Assembly: GCA_028023455.1 (NCBI GenBank)
Contig: JAQFVV010012668.1
Location: 1,219,660-1,283,659, forward strand
DNA from: Epiperipatus broadwayi
Taxonomy: Eukaryota > Onychophora > Udeonychophora > Euonychophora > Peripatidae
Direction of reading: 5' to 3'
Length of the DNA stretch: 64,000 bases
Both the position numbers and the translations under genes were made by a program. Positions 1-14,253 of the stretch are shown here, one piece after another. The notes under the pieces were generated by a model. That model did no database searches, was not told where the DNA came from, and saw only the letters and a list, made by a program, of their open reading frames with translations. How positions within the stretch are numbered: the first letter of the stretch is position 1; each line of letters opens with the position of its first letter.

Positions 1-86
1 ATTTTCTAAAAATATATATTACATTGCTAAATAAATTTTTTGATTTAAGAATATATGTAAAATTAAAAATGTAATAAAACTATTAT

Positions 87-495
87 AACTGAAATACAGG
101 CTTACTATATACCTGTATCAATATATATATATATAATATAAGGTATATGAGCACAGACTTTCACACTACCCACCACTCTATCTCATAACACTGATACACT
201 TGAACACATATATGTTGCAAAGATAAATTAATCACCAATATACGTATTTCATGCTAAACCAGCAACTATCAGTTGGTCCAGATTATCATCTCTACACATA
301 TATGCAATAAGTGCTCAGATATACATTAAGATATCCAATCTTCACTTTTAATAGACAGTCTTCAATCCACTCCACACTCCAACTCTTCAACTATCCAACT
401 AATTGAAAATCTGATGATGGAATGCTCAAAGGCCACTCTGAAGCTAAGATTCTTATCACACCCATGTTGACCTAAAATCAGTCTGACCCCTCATG
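87..495 (+). repeat. Dispersed ~410-bp repeat, copy A (longest copy)
   Basis: This copy runs from a conserved 'aactgaaatacagg' start, through an AT microsatellite and the 'tatgagcacagactttcac' block, to a 'ctgacccctcatg' end. The same sequence recurs as reverse complements at 496-735 and 794-1178, and in the same orientation at 17,850-18,180, which makes it a dispersed family and not unique DNA. I see no tRNA boxes, no coding frame and no clear target-site duplication. It may be a MITE-like or SINE-like non-autonomous element; the family is not one I recognise. Confidence 0.8.
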
Positions 496-735
496 ATTGG
501 CTATCTTAATATATATCTGAGCACTTATTGCATATATGTGTAGAGATGATAATCTGGACCAACTAATGATATGTATATTGGTGATTATTTATCTTTTTGA
601 CATATATGTGTTCAAGTGTAATCAGTGTTATGAGATAAAGTGGTGAATGGTGGGTCATGTGAAAGTCTGTGCTCATATATCCTATATATTAGATATATTG
701 ATACATGTATATAATAAGCCTGTATTTCAGTTGTT
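496..735 (-). repeat. Dispersed ~410-bp repeat, copy B (truncated, inverted)
   Basis: This is the reverse complement of roughly 87-335 in copy A and directly abuts the end of copy A. Together A and B can fold into a long hairpin of about 240 paired positions. The half that ends 'ctgacccctcatg' is missing. Confidence 0.8.
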
Positions 736-793
736 ATATAGTAAAGATATCTGCCCATCTCTTGTATATGTATTAAATGGAATATGTTCTGTA

Positions 794-1178
794 CATGAGG
801 GGTCAGATTGACTTTGGGTCAACATGGGTGTGATGAGATCTTGGCCTCAGGGTAGCCTTTCAGTGTTCCATCATCAGATTTTTAATTGGATGGACGGTTG
901 AAGGGTTGGAGTATGGAGTCGATTGAAGTCAGTCCATTAAAGTATGAAGATTGGCTATTTTAATATATATCTGAGCACTTATTGCATATATATGTAGAGA
1001 TGATAATCTGGACCAACTGATGGCTGCTGTTTTAGCATGAAATATGTATATTGGTGATTATTTATCTTTTCGACATATATGTGTTCAAGTGTATCAGTGT
1101 TATGAGATAGAGTGGTGAGTAAAGGGTCATGTGAAGGTCTGTACTTATATAAAACTTATAATAAAATTGTTATTCAGG
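794..1178 (-). repeat. Dispersed ~410-bp repeat, copy C (near full length, inverted)
   Basis: It begins 'catgaggggtcag', the reverse complement of the copy A end. It continues through the blocks 'gacggttgaagggttgg' and 'gtgttcaagtgtatcagtg' to 'aaggtctgtactt', where similarity to copy A fades into AT-rich sequence. It is in inverted orientation to copy A and in the same orientation as copy B. Confidence 0.75.
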
Positions 1179-2517
1179 AATTCATATAAAAGTAACATCA
1201 GTAGCAGTGACAGAGTTGGGTTATAACACATGTATCTTGAACTCTAGAATCCACCTCATCCTCTGTCAATATGCTAAACTATGTAGAAAATTTATACCAG
1301 TAATAATGATTGAAAACATCAATGAGATTATTTTGAATGTTTAAAAGATAATTTTTGTATACTTTATTATATGATATTTTCAAACTTGATCAATCATTAC
1401 CTCTCTCACTCAGATATAATTTGACCTAAAATTCCTTTTATTTTCTTTGCTATTTTCCCCTATAAAATTATAAAAAAAAAAACATGAATTTTCCCAGCTA
1501 TATATGTAATGATTATAAGATATTTTCCTATATAAATTCAAGAATACAAAAGTATAAGAAAACAACTTAAGGTTACTATATAAGTAAAAATATTTAAATC
1601 TCTACCTTAGTTTAGAAACTACCTGTTAAAAAAAATAGATTTATTTGATTGTAAAAAGTCTCCTTTAGTGGTACAAGTACTAATGTTGAATCCAAAGTAA
1701 TTTTGTGTATTTTACATTCCAATGATTAAAAATAATGAATAACTGAATGCAGTTCTAAAGATATCTCTTAATTTTTTTACAGTTGAAGTTTCAAAAATTC
1801 ATGTTGTTAAAAGATTTGTTATTGAATCAGTATGTCCATTCAACTAAAACAGTATTCATTATTCCTAGATTTCCAACATACATAAAGAATAAAGTAACAG
1901 TTATTAAAAATTGCCTCATACATTTATTAAAAATTGCCTCATACATTTTCAAAACATTGATAATGATTAGGATAGGTTAATAAATTACAATCCTTATGAA
2001 ATCATGATATGACATAGAAAACCACAAAAAGTGCTTATCTGCCTTTACTTTACAGTTACTCAATTATAACTTTCCTTTGATTTATATTGACATTATCTTT
2101 CTAAATTATTTAATATTACTTATATTTCAGTATAACTTTTAAAAAACACAGAACAAAACTCTTACAAACAATTTGTGTGATAATGATTAGAGCATTTTCC
2201 TGTCATGCCATCATCTGGAAGATTTGAAAAAAAAAAAAAATTCCCACACAAAAATAAAATATTTCAGTTTCATGTCCTATAATCAATCTATGTAGGCATA
2301 CAACAACAAACAGTAAAGTAGAAGATTAAAGATTTTAATATAATTTGGATTGCGGCATGAGTAAATATTAATGATCTAATCATTAATGTTCACCACAGAT
2401 GAGAGAAATATTACATCTTACAAATCTTGATTTATGTTACGTGTTAAATATTTTATCACTTTTTAAAATAAGAATAAAGAATAAATATATACTAGCTATT
2501 TGTTAATTACTACTTTT
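1179..2517. other. AT-rich DNA, no gene seen
   Basis: Only short frames broken by stops are present. A 23-bp unit containing 'aaaattgcctcatacatt' is duplicated in tandem at 1901-1946. Homopolymer A and T runs are common. Confidence 0.6.
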
Positions 2518-2870
2518 TTAATTTATCGTCATCATCTTCTAAAGGCAATGCCCTGTCATTGCAATCACATTAGTCTATATTCTGTAATTTGTTTCATACC
2601 TGCATAAAAAAACCACTGAACATCACTGATCACATTTTTGAGATAGGATATTTTTGGTCAGCCTCTCAATCTCTTTAAAATTTTGTCTTTCAAAATATTT
2701 TATAAAATCTATTATATCTTAAAATATGACCCAAAAATTTAATCTATTTCATTTTTATCATATTCAGTAGTTCTCTTTTCACTCCAAATTCTCTTTATAT
2801 TTGATCATTAGCCTTCTTTTCCATCCAATTCATTCTAATTAATCTTCTAGTTATTAATTATGAAACATTA
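2518..2870 (-). mobile_element. 3' remnant of a non-LTR retrotransposon
   Basis: Read on the minus strand from about 2,850, the sequence gives broken frames containing 'RMNWMEKKAND', 'GVKRELLNMIK' and 'FLGHILRYNRF'. These resemble the region after the reverse transcriptase domain in endonuclease/RT-type LINEs. It is followed by a 'gatgatgacgat' end near 2,525, like the GAT-rich tail of the copy at 20.45 kb. Several stops interrupt it. It is a dead, 5'-truncated copy. The motif comparison is from memory. Confidence 0.6.
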
Positions 2871-5800
2871 CATAAATAAATGAGTTAAATTTATATATAT
2901 ATAAAGACTATAGAATATATAATTTAAGATAATCATAATCTTGTTTCTTAAAAATTTCTTGGATATGACTTTTTTTTAAGTTTTAAAACGTTTACTAATA
3001 CCTTCTTCCCTACATATAACATTTGTTAAAATATAGTAATTTTTATTTCTTTCCTTTTTTCTTGTAGAAAGGTATACTGTAATTGAAGTAGGCTAAGTAA
3101 AATAAAACATTAACATTTGATAAGCACAAACAGCTCATGTATTTTCTTTTTTAGCTTATAAATAAATGAGTGTTGGAAACTAATATTTTGCAGCACAATA
3201 CATCAATGGTTTTGTGGATAAGTTTTTGGAAAAGTAGTCCGGTTCAATCTTTAACTTTATCATACCATTTTCAATTTGATTTCATATTAAATCAAAATAG
3301 TAAATAATAATCCATTTCCAAAGGCATAAATAGATTAAGAATAAGTAGTTTTTAATACATAATATAGTTTTGAAGAAAAAATAAAAGTTAAATACTGATT
3401 AAAATTTATTAATAAAGAAAAAATATATATATATTTATAATACAAGGAAGATTGATTAATAAATTACTTTCTGTAAAAAGTAAATCCTTTAAAAATTCTT
3501 TCTATGGTAATATTAACAGAGAAAAAATATAAATGCAATGTCATAAAAAAGAGAGAGAAAAAAAAAATACAAAAAAGAATAACATCACTACATAAAAAAT
3601 GGTGAATAGATATTTAATAAATATCTTCAGAAAAAACTTAAGAAACATTACTATCTTCAAATGTTATTTTATATTCTTTAAACAAAAATAGAAACACCTT
3701 TTCATAAAAAATCATAAAAATGATGAATGAAGATAATTGTATATAGATACATCCCAAATATATATACATACAAAAGTTAAACTGATGCTAAATATTTATA
3801 ATTTAAACTCCAAATAAAAAAAATGTTCATACACACACAAAAAAGTGCTTAAATATACTGTGAGTTTGCTATTAATTAAACTAACGTAAATAAACGATGC
3901 ACTACTTCTATCTTATGAAAAAAGCAATTTCTATATAGTAAAAATATGTTTCTGATTCAGATTAAATATTCAACATCACATAATATAAAGGGAATGATGA
4001 AGTGATTGAAAATTTATTGAGTAACTCTAACAAAAATAAGTTTTGTTATATTTCACATCTATTAAATTCTTATAAACAAGGTGTAAAGCTCCATTTATAA
4101 TCAAAGTAGATACAAACTTAAATAAAGGAGGTGAAAGAGTAATTTATAAAGAAATTTGTTTTGACAGTTGTTGAAGTAAATATATGTAAATTAATACACC
4201 ATAACATTGCAAGAAATGACATACTATAACAGTATTAAAAATACACATAATGAAAAATAATATTAAAGTTACTCTAGAAATGCAAAATCAATTTAACTCC
4301 TCAATATTCAGTATGTCTATATTAATAAATACATATTGATGTAGATAATTCAGGTACTTTATCCACATTCCATATATTACGAACCTAAGCATAAGTTTGT
4401 TAAACACACTCTTCAGATATACATTAATGGTAAATGCGTAGTGCCGTAACACAGACTTCAATGAAATTATTATCCATTAAAATTGTAGCAAGAATATATT
4501 TTAATCAAATATAAACATAATCTTAAATTTAAAAGAAATTAAAAAATTAGCGAATAATCCAAATACAAAGATATTTTAATAGCTGTTTATACCTAAATAT
4601 ATGCAAATTAATACTATATAATGTCATCAAGGATTAAAATAATGTATAATTGTAAAAATATAACTTGCATTATACAAACTCAAAAATAACATTTTTGACT
4701 ATTTTAAAAATACAAAAGCAATTTTAACTTAAGACTTATGCACATATGCATTATTAGTTATAAATGACTTGCAAAATGAATAAAATCATTTCTTCATTGT
4801 TGACATAAAGAAAACTATTTAATTATCGAAAAGATTGATTTAACAATGAATTTAAATTTGCAAATTTAAAATAATTTTGTATTTACAATCATTATTATTA
4901 TTCTAAAGTGCCCAGAGGATTATTATTTTGATGATCATAATTTATTTGGAATTTCATTTTTTCTTTAAAGTATATTTTTACGGCTATCAACAACTGAATT
5001 CAAATTACTATCAGGAATCAAATATGGAGGATATTGAAATAGCTGATATAAAAATTAAGTGAAAATTATTAAAAAGCAGAACAAAGCAAAAGTAGTAGGT
5101 AATATATTTCTTTATCAATTAAGTCAACGCATTTATTAAGGCTCATTTAATAAAAAAAGATGTGTACTAATGTTTGAAACAGCTTACTATTTATTCATAT
5201 TATATTTTTTTATATAAAATCTGAGATGTTTAAAAATATATTTTAAACTAAACATGCACACTAGATCTAATTTGGTTTTGAATTTTTATGATGGTGATCT
5301 TCAGAATCGTTTATAGAAAAGTTTATAAATCAGATGTCAAGATAAAATAAGAGGAATTAAAAACAAAAACAAGTATTTCTTCTTTGAAATTTACATTATG
5401 TTGATTATAATATTCTTCTTAGCTCAAAGAATGATCTACAAAATATTAATATTTTGAATACAAATCTAGAAATGATATAGTTCAATAATTAATATTAACA
5501 GCGTCTGATGGAAGAAAGATCTTTATCTGTGGTTTGAATAATTAATACATTAAAAATGTAAATCAGTTTAAATAAACTAATAATTTTCTAAATACAAGTT
5601 GCATCATAGATTCCAAGTTTCTCCTGCTGCAATTAACACATGCAGAACATTTCATTGCAATAATATAACTAATCCAATTCAATTACATAATTTTGCCAAT
5701 TTTATTTTATGAATGTGAGTTATAGATATTTTTTTATGTAACATAAAGATACTTGAAAACATTTCTTTGACAATGTTCTGTAATGTTTTGAAAATATGAT

Positions 5801-8800
5801 ATCAAGTTTGTAAGATCAACGAATATATTTTTCCACTTATGAAATGCAATGAGAATGAGATAAAAATAATAAGACTTCATTTTTATTGCGATGGGCACCT
5901 GAAATAGATGAATGGTAAATAAAATTTCTGATTAAAAAAATAATAATAATGAAACTTGAAAATAGATTCTGAAAGAAAGATAGACAATATTTTCATAGTA
6001 AAATTTATTTTAAAAATATTCTATAGATGCTTAACATTGCTTGTCTTCATTGGAAAAACATATTTGAAAACAAAATACAATAGAGATCAATATATAGACA
6101 AGATATTGAAATTTGTCAGTAAAAAAAAACAAAAAAACATTTGCTATAGAAGAGATTAAAAAACAGCATTTCAAAATGTTAGATAAATAGAATAAAGAAC
6201 CACTGTGTTATACATTTGTGCATATTTTTTTAATTCTTATTACTATTATTGCATTAATCGCATAAGTGCAGCAGCATATAGTTAATTCATATTTTTTACA
6301 TACTACAAAGTTTTTAAATAAAAATACAAATTATATTCTTTAAGGACTGAACATAAAAAAAGTTGCTGCAAAAATTGATAGAATCCATTAAGATTGAGAT
6401 CCAGCAAAATACGATTGAGTTAGAAGATCTTTTGATAAGTATATAATAAATCCAGTTCCAATGATGATGAAACAATAATTGTTATTCTTGATAAATAAAA
6501 TAAGTGATTACATAGCTTTCATATAAACTTCAGCTATTATAGAAATTATTCAAAGAAGATCCAATTATAGAAATAAATTTCTGAATACACAAGTATATAA
6601 GCAGAAAAAATTAGGATGGTTAACATTTACATCAGCATATTATTGAGATATAAAAGACTTATTACTAGATAAGATTTAAAATTTATCTCAAAACATAAAT
6701 AATAAAGATATAATATTATTTTCATTGTTTTATAGGTTTAACTAAGTCCTTTGCAATGTGTACAAAGAAAGATTTGACGATAAAAAAACAAACCAGCAAT
6801 AAGATGAATGGACTACATCATTATTGTAATGACTTTGTTATTGAGAAATAATAATAGATAATTCTGAAAAAATAATATTTATGTGATCATCAAAAATCAA
6901 GACTTAATACTATAAAAATAATATTACAAATTACATTTTTTCTTGAATGAACAAAATATTTACATTTCTGTGTTGAGTAAAAAAAAACTTGTTCAGTATT
7001 AAAGCATTTTTAAATTATTTTCAAAAAGAAAATGTATATATTTTCTATAATTAAATATAAAAAAACTATATATTTTTGCTTATACTTAGATTTAAAATGT
7101 TTGTTTTAAAGACAATCAGGAGAACATCATTACGGGTAAAGCAAAAGTTACAGTTGGCTGAATGTTTTGCTAAACATTGTAGTGGGTATTTTTTTGTCAC
7201 TTTTTTAAAATTACAAGTAGAATTTTAAATTTTAGCACAGAATTGTATTGCATTATGATGATTAACAATAATTCATTTGGATTTTAGAAAGAAAGTTCAA
7301 ATAATAAATACTTAGGTCATTAAATATTTTGATTGACAATGAGATAATTGTCCAATAAAAAAAAAGCTTTCACTTTTTTTCACTATATCTGCAAAGTTGA
7401 AATTATTATTTTTAAGAATGTATTTCATTTGTAAACTTATACTTCTAATAAATAAAATTAAAATTATGAAAATACAATATAGAATAAAGATGTTTACTTG
7501 CTAAAATAAAGTGTTGCAAATATAACCTAAACAGATATGAGGGCTATCAACATAAATACATGTGCAACACAAAATGGTTAAATAATATGTATTTTGAATT
7601 TAATTTCCCACATTAACACATTATAATAACTTTTTTAATATTAAATAAAATTAATATGACTTATTTTTAGAACATGATATTTTATAATTCAATAAGAATC
7701 TGTCTCTAATCTCATTCCCTAAATACATTTAACCTTCGACATTATTCTTAGCATTTGAACATAGGATTTGGGATTTAGAGACCATATACAACCATATGCA
7801 TATTAAACATGCATAGAGAAAGAATAGATGATGGAAAAAAAATGAATCTAATTGACACAAAAATCATTGAAAAAAAACATTCTTTAATGGTTAATTAAAA
7901 TTAAATGTGTTCTAAACTAAAAAAAGCTGTGATGTATGGGGAAAAAAATAATCTAACTACTTTAAAGCATATTACCACTGGGTAGTAATATTATTGATTA
8001 ACTCATGATTCAGATTAATTAAAATCAGACACAAGAATGAAATATCTAAAAAATATTCAAATAGAAAATAATTATTTTTAGACCACAAACTATTTAAAAA
8101 TAATTATTTTTAATATCATAAACAAGGACAGAACCTTTTAATAAATTTATCTGGATCTGAAGTGTCAGTCATGGGTTTACATACAGTTATACAAAATAAG
8201 ACTTTGATTTTGAAATATATTTATATATTTTTCTTTTAAATATTATCTTGCAAAAAGTCAGTTCCTGAAATTTGTTATTTCAATTTTTGATATTATATAT
8301 TGACAATTCCGCTGGATTTTTCATTCACTTTTGGATTATATTTAATTAATTACTGAAAGACTTTTTCTTTCTTTCAGGAGGTTTATAATTTCATTTAAAC
8401 AATTCTTATAGTAATAACTGGAGAAATGCATAACCCATGACATGTTGTTTCATCCACATATATATTAAAACATTGAAAAAATACTGGATTCCATATACTA
8501 AATTAATGATACAATCATTTATAGACTTGATTCTACAGTTATATTCAAGGAATATTTTTTTTATAATCAGAAATTCTTTAGTTCTGATACAATTAATTAA
8601 TTATGAACTCAGCAAATTCCAAGACCAACTCTCTAAAAGCGCTAAAAAATTTCAACTCCAAAGCTTACTGATCTGCTTGCCCCTGACATCAAGATAAAAT
8701 TTTCAAAACAAATACTATGTTGTTTTGTTTCTGTAATTATAGCACCATGCCTACTCACATATTTATATATTTTTTAATAAGCAATTTAATTGCTCTAAGT

Positions 8801-11800
8801 GCTTGTTTATTAATGAATTGGCTTTTTACAACTAATTTTTACTGATTTATGAAGATAATTATTTATTTATCAAAATATTCACTTGACTTTTATTTATTTT
8901 TTAAAATTATGATTGTCTTCATATCTATTTCATATTTAATTATTTGGTACAAACACTATACACTGAGGCCACAAACTAATTACGATTAAACAGAATTATG
9001 AATGATTAAATACACATGGAACATTATAAATATATATGTAAATTTGCTTTCTCAATTTATTATTAATATTTTTTTTTTTTTTTAAAAAATTGTTTATATT
9101 TTAAACTTAATTTATATACGCATAATATATACATAAAACATCTGTTATATATATATTGAAAAGTAATGTATGGTACATTTACACTATAAATACAATAAAC
9201 AAGGCTTGTTAACAAACGTGAGCTAAACACTTATTTATTACATATATAAAAGAATAAAAATAAACTCTTTCACCTTATAATTATTTTTTATATATAAAAG
9301 AACTGCATAATGGATTTCACTAATTTTTGATACTATATACATTGTGTGCGAGGGAACTTGGAAAAAATATATAGCATAGTTCACAGTTCACTATGACTTA
9401 TTTCTTAATTTTTCTAATCAGTAGTAAGGAATTAAAATCACAACAGACAAATTTATTATAATACATTAAATTCTATAATTAATGCATACTGTATGTCAAA
9501 TACCTCTGATGATTAAATTAAATCTAATACATATATCATTAAAACAATAATGTGTCTTTACAAAGCAATAAAGATGAAACATATAAATATTTCACTTGGA
9601 AGGCTTGCTGTCTGCCTTGTGTTGGTTTGCTGTTTTTTCATCATTGATTCACTTTCTAAATAAAAACATTAAACATCTATTTACTGACTAACAATTGTTT
9701 TGTCAACTTTGTTGGTTATGCGCTTATCTTAAAAAACAAAACAAAAAAACAATAAGTCTATTTGGAACCGGAAAAAAGTTCTTAGATTTATTCAGCCTGG
9801 ATTTAAACCATAGGTTGCATTAGATATAAAAAAAATTAATAGTGAATTTTGTGTGTGCGCGTGTGTATGTAAATACTATTACGAAATGTTAAGTCAATTA
9901 CTTTTTCCTATAGCCATCTTTTTTTCTTGATAGGCCACTTTTAAAGACTGAATTAATTGTATTACAGGATAACCATCAGCATTCAATTATTTTGATTAAT
10001 GTTAGAAAATTCAATCTTGATGGTATGATGAAATGTATAAAACTTTCCACAACACTAAGAATTTAAAGTCTAAACACAAAAGAATAAATCTAAAAGTTAA
10101 AGAATTAATTAAAGAAACATTTCAACCATCCCAGAAATAAATTGGTAAGAAATTACTTCTTTTCACTAAAAACAAATAGAGGAAATATATATATTTCAAA
10201 ATAAACTTAATTAAAAAAAATATAATTTAAGGTAAATGGATGCCATTTAAATAATAAAGGAATCGAGGTTTAATTTCACATGAGTGTAATCAGTAATAAA
10301 AAGACAAACTCAGTCAAAAAAATGTTATTAGCTTTCAAATAACTAATAGAAAAATATAATTACAAGTTTATAAAGTAATTGTCTTACATAATTTGAATTC
10401 TTTGCTTGTATATATATATAAACCTAAGTATTAGTTCTGGAAATTCTCTATATTACAAAGTATTATGTAATAAAAGTGAAAAAACTAAATCCCATGATCT
10501 ATTTTATCAACCATCTAATTCTCACCAACTGACAAATCTTAAATATTCTAGAAATTCAGACTAGCGAAATGTTTGTAATTAACACAACTAATATGATTTC
10601 AAATTTATATGTTGTAACTGTAAATAAGTAGTGCAATAATGGGATTTAAAAGCAATGAAAAAATAAGGTGAACAGATAGATAGTAAATCTATATTTACAG
10701 TCAAAATTCAGAAGTCACAAAGAACTCAAGGAAATACATTACATATTTCATTAAAAAACAATGTGATATTAATTAATGAATGAATATGCTTTTTCACCCC
10801 ATTATGCTTTTTTCACATATGCCTAAATGTCTCAGTTTATGCCCCTGAGAGTATGTCTATCTAAGATTGGAAATTGTTGAGCTAGGTATAGATTATCTTA
10901 TCTGGATATGTATTTTAATGGGTCTATGTATATTTATGTATGTGCACCTTAAAAAGTTAATTTTTAAACAAATTACTCTTAATATTTTTATGGATATTAT
11001 TGTTATCATCGTCAATAAATGAAAAAAAATACAAACAAACAATAAAAATGTTAAAATACAGCAGATGTTAATCCATTCTAAGAAGATTATGCTCTCACTT
11101 AAGAATTTCTGTTTTCTTAAGACTGAAAATCTACAGAATTCTTAAAACAATAACACCCAGTTAAATAACATTACAAAAAAAAAAAAAAAAAAACAGCTAA
11201 TAAATGTAAAAGATTTAATTATCTAACATGTTCTTTGTCTACATAATAACAAAAACAAACACAGAAAAAAAAATTTTTTTTTTCATAAAACATACATACT
11301 TCTATTATAAAATAATATAAAATTCACTTAAACTGCTTCAAATAATAAAAAATATATCACAAACTTATTTAACAGATTATAATTATAAATTTTATTAATT
11401 ATAAATTTTATTAAACGCACATTATTATATTAAGTAATATTTACTATGGCTGTAACCTTAGGAATAAGCGTCTGAAAAATTCGTAGGTAGGGATCTCTAC
11501 AGGTCTTAAACACAAGCTTACGCTAAAACTAGTCTATAAAATACTGAGTTGTAAAAAAATTAGGAATAACAAGCTTTGAGAACAAATAAAACACTTTTGC
11601 CAAATGTAATAGATATGTAGTTTTATAAATATATTTTACAAAAACTGTTACATTTTGTATAAAGCCGATCGATTAATAAAAAAAAGAGGTCATCAGTCTC
11701 CAGAAAGGATCGAGGTGGAAATTGTGGATATATTATAAAAAGAATAATTATCATACTGAATAAGTGCTAAATATTATCAATTAACGTTGTTTAAATGAAG

Positions 11801-13109
11801 TACAGCTTTTCAAATTGGTCTTTCTACCGATTAATATATATATATAATCAAAATTCTTAAATGAAAACCTATTGAAATATACACTCGAAAATTTTACAAC
11901 ACATTTAATTGTGATTAAAAATGAATGGTTTGTCATTAAATACATTTTAACTTTCAATGCAGTTAGTTTTTTTTTTCTATTTTTCTATAGTTTATTAATT
12001 TGAAGTTGATTATTTTTTTGTCATCATTAGAAACTGAGATTCTACATTTGTTTTCCAAAATATATATTTTATAAACGAAAATTGCAGAATCTTCCAATTT
12101 TCAAATACAATTACATAAAAACTGTTTTTTTTCTCAAATAATCATAGTATACCACTAAAGAAAGTATATAAGCTAATAATCAATTCAATCTTAAAACAAC
12201 ACAAACAAAGAATGGTAAAATACCCAAATCCACAATAACATGCAAGAAGTATAAGTTCATTTAAAAGGCCAAATGCACCTGGATGGACCACTGGCATATA
12301 TTCTATCTCACATCTGAAAAAGTATTTTGTAAAGTTTATTTGAAAGAATAATTTGCTTTATCAGTTTGAGTACTTATTGTATGATTAGAAAAACATATGA
12401 CTAACTGCTCTTCAGTTATTTTACCTATTCTTATTGCTCAGAAATTCTAGAAATTCTACTATATTGCATATTTAGTCAATTATAATGTTTATGTAAGCAG
12501 TAATTTGATGTGAATATTTAAAATTTCTTCACCACTTTAACTGAAGAAACGGAAACAGCCACGGAACAAGCCTATTATGAGACTGAATAATTCATTACTA
12601 GTTTACATTTGAGTTTGTTGCTTGATTTTATATAGACACACACAAATTCATATAACACTAGAATATATAAGCAAACTTATCAAATATATAAGCTAATATA
12701 ATAAAAATGCTCAACTGATTATACAATTTTGTCTAAATAATGTTGATGATATTTTAATAAAAAAATACTTGTATAAACATATTATTATTCTTGTGATTAT
12801 ATGTGCTTATAAAAATACATAGTTCATATTTCAAAATAATCCACAGAAAATTTTCAATGTTTTAAATTTAACTTATAAAGAATTAGGTTAGTAATCAATT
12901 ATTTTAAAAGAAACGTTTTATCAGCCATTGATGAAAAAAAAAAGGCAACTTTTGGCTTGGATGGCAATCAACTTGAATTAAATATCTTGATAGCTTTTTA
13001 AACAAATAGGTAAAACAGGATGTTGAGATGTAATACAGACAAGGCTAACACATGTGAGTGTGCAGATTGTGTGAGGCACAACAGTACTTCATCATGGGGA
13101 TGCCAAGAT
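2871..13109. other. Long AT-rich non-coding stretch
   Basis: I found no convincing exon, RNA gene or element in these ten kilobases. Open frames are short, hydrophobic or lysine-rich products of AT richness (for example 8,437-8,697) and match no family I recognise. Local features are AT microsatellites, poly-A/poly-T runs (11,176-11,193; 9,070-9,083) and small tandem duplications such as the repeated 'ttataaattttattaa' at 11,381-11,415. It may be an intron or intergenic DNA. Confidence 0.55.
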
Positions 13110-13700
13110 AAAAAAATTATAAGTAAATGTGAAAATGTTTATATTTTTGAATCACTTTATTGCTAGAAATATATTCTGAATGTAAATATTTTTTATTTAA
13201 ATATGAGTGGAATACTTCTTTACTTAAATTTATTTTGACAATTGCTCAAGCCTTAAATTCCAGGGCTGGAGTTAGAAATATATTATATATCTATATACTC
13301 TTCTCGTTGCTGTAAATGAATAGGTCAATACCATTTTGTTGTGATAAATAATTACCTATATGTAAATGTTTAATTTTCTGAATCACTTTATTGTTAAAAA
13401 CACATTCTTTTTTATTTAAATATAATATTTATTTACCATTTTTTAAAAATACTTTTTTGCTTAAATATATTGTGACAATTGCTGAAACCTTGAAATATAC
13501 TGCATAATTGAACAGTCCAATGCTCTTTTGTTAATATAATTAATAAAATTTATAAGTAAACGAAAATGTTTAGATTCCCCAATCACTTGCATTTAAACAT
13601 CCTAATTTATACAATATAAAACGCATTACTAATAATAATTTATTTAAAAATAAAACTTATTTTAAAAATCTTGTCTCACAATTACAGTAATTCTTCATAT
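13110..13700 (+). repeat. Three diverged tandem units of ~200-230 bp
   Basis: The block 'aaatgtt..att..tgaatcactttat' recurs at about 13,135, 13,365 and 13,565. It is followed in each unit by a T-rich stretch and a 'tgacaattgct' or 'tcacaattaca' block, and between units by a version of 'gtccaatgctcttttgtt'. Identity between units is low and the array is old. No coding potential is seen. Confidence 0.55.
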
Positions 13701-14253
13701 GATCAAATTAAGGTTATCAATGATATTTTAGATGGGTTATGTATCTGACTCCTGAATGTGAAATCTCAAGATCAATTCTGCTTGCTGTCTGCAATGTTAT
13801 CTTTTTTTTTATTATGTTATATTATCTTTTTACATATTTTATTAAATAGCTTTTCCTGTTTTTAATAATGACATTATCTCTTTCTTAAATAAAATATTGG
13901 ATACTTGTTCTCTAGCTAAAAACTCATAATTGATATATAATTCACACTACTATGCAAATCTAAGCAAAACAGAATGGATAAAAAACATAATTTTAAAAAA
14001 GAAATTGCATGCCAAAATATCTAATTCTTAACAAATTTCATGATATAACCTATGAATAAACAAAATAAAATGCAAGAGATTCATTTGACTTCTAAAAATT
14101 TATTGAATAAGCAATCTAATTATGAAAATTTAAAATTCTTCTCTTAAATAAATTCCACTTAAATCCCTAATTGTCTATCTGCTTAATAAAGTATACTATA
14201 TAAATATTGTACCATCTATATATAGATAGTCCAAATATAGTTGATTTTTTTGT
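13701..14253. other. AT-rich DNA, no gene seen
   Basis: No feature could be supported between the tandem units and the R1 repeat. Confidence 0.5.

Noticed and set aside
8437-8697. 86-codon open frame preceded by an acceptor-like 'tttctttcag'
   Set aside because: Composition is that of AT-rich non-coding DNA, the acceptor is 50 bp away with stops between, and no domain is visible.
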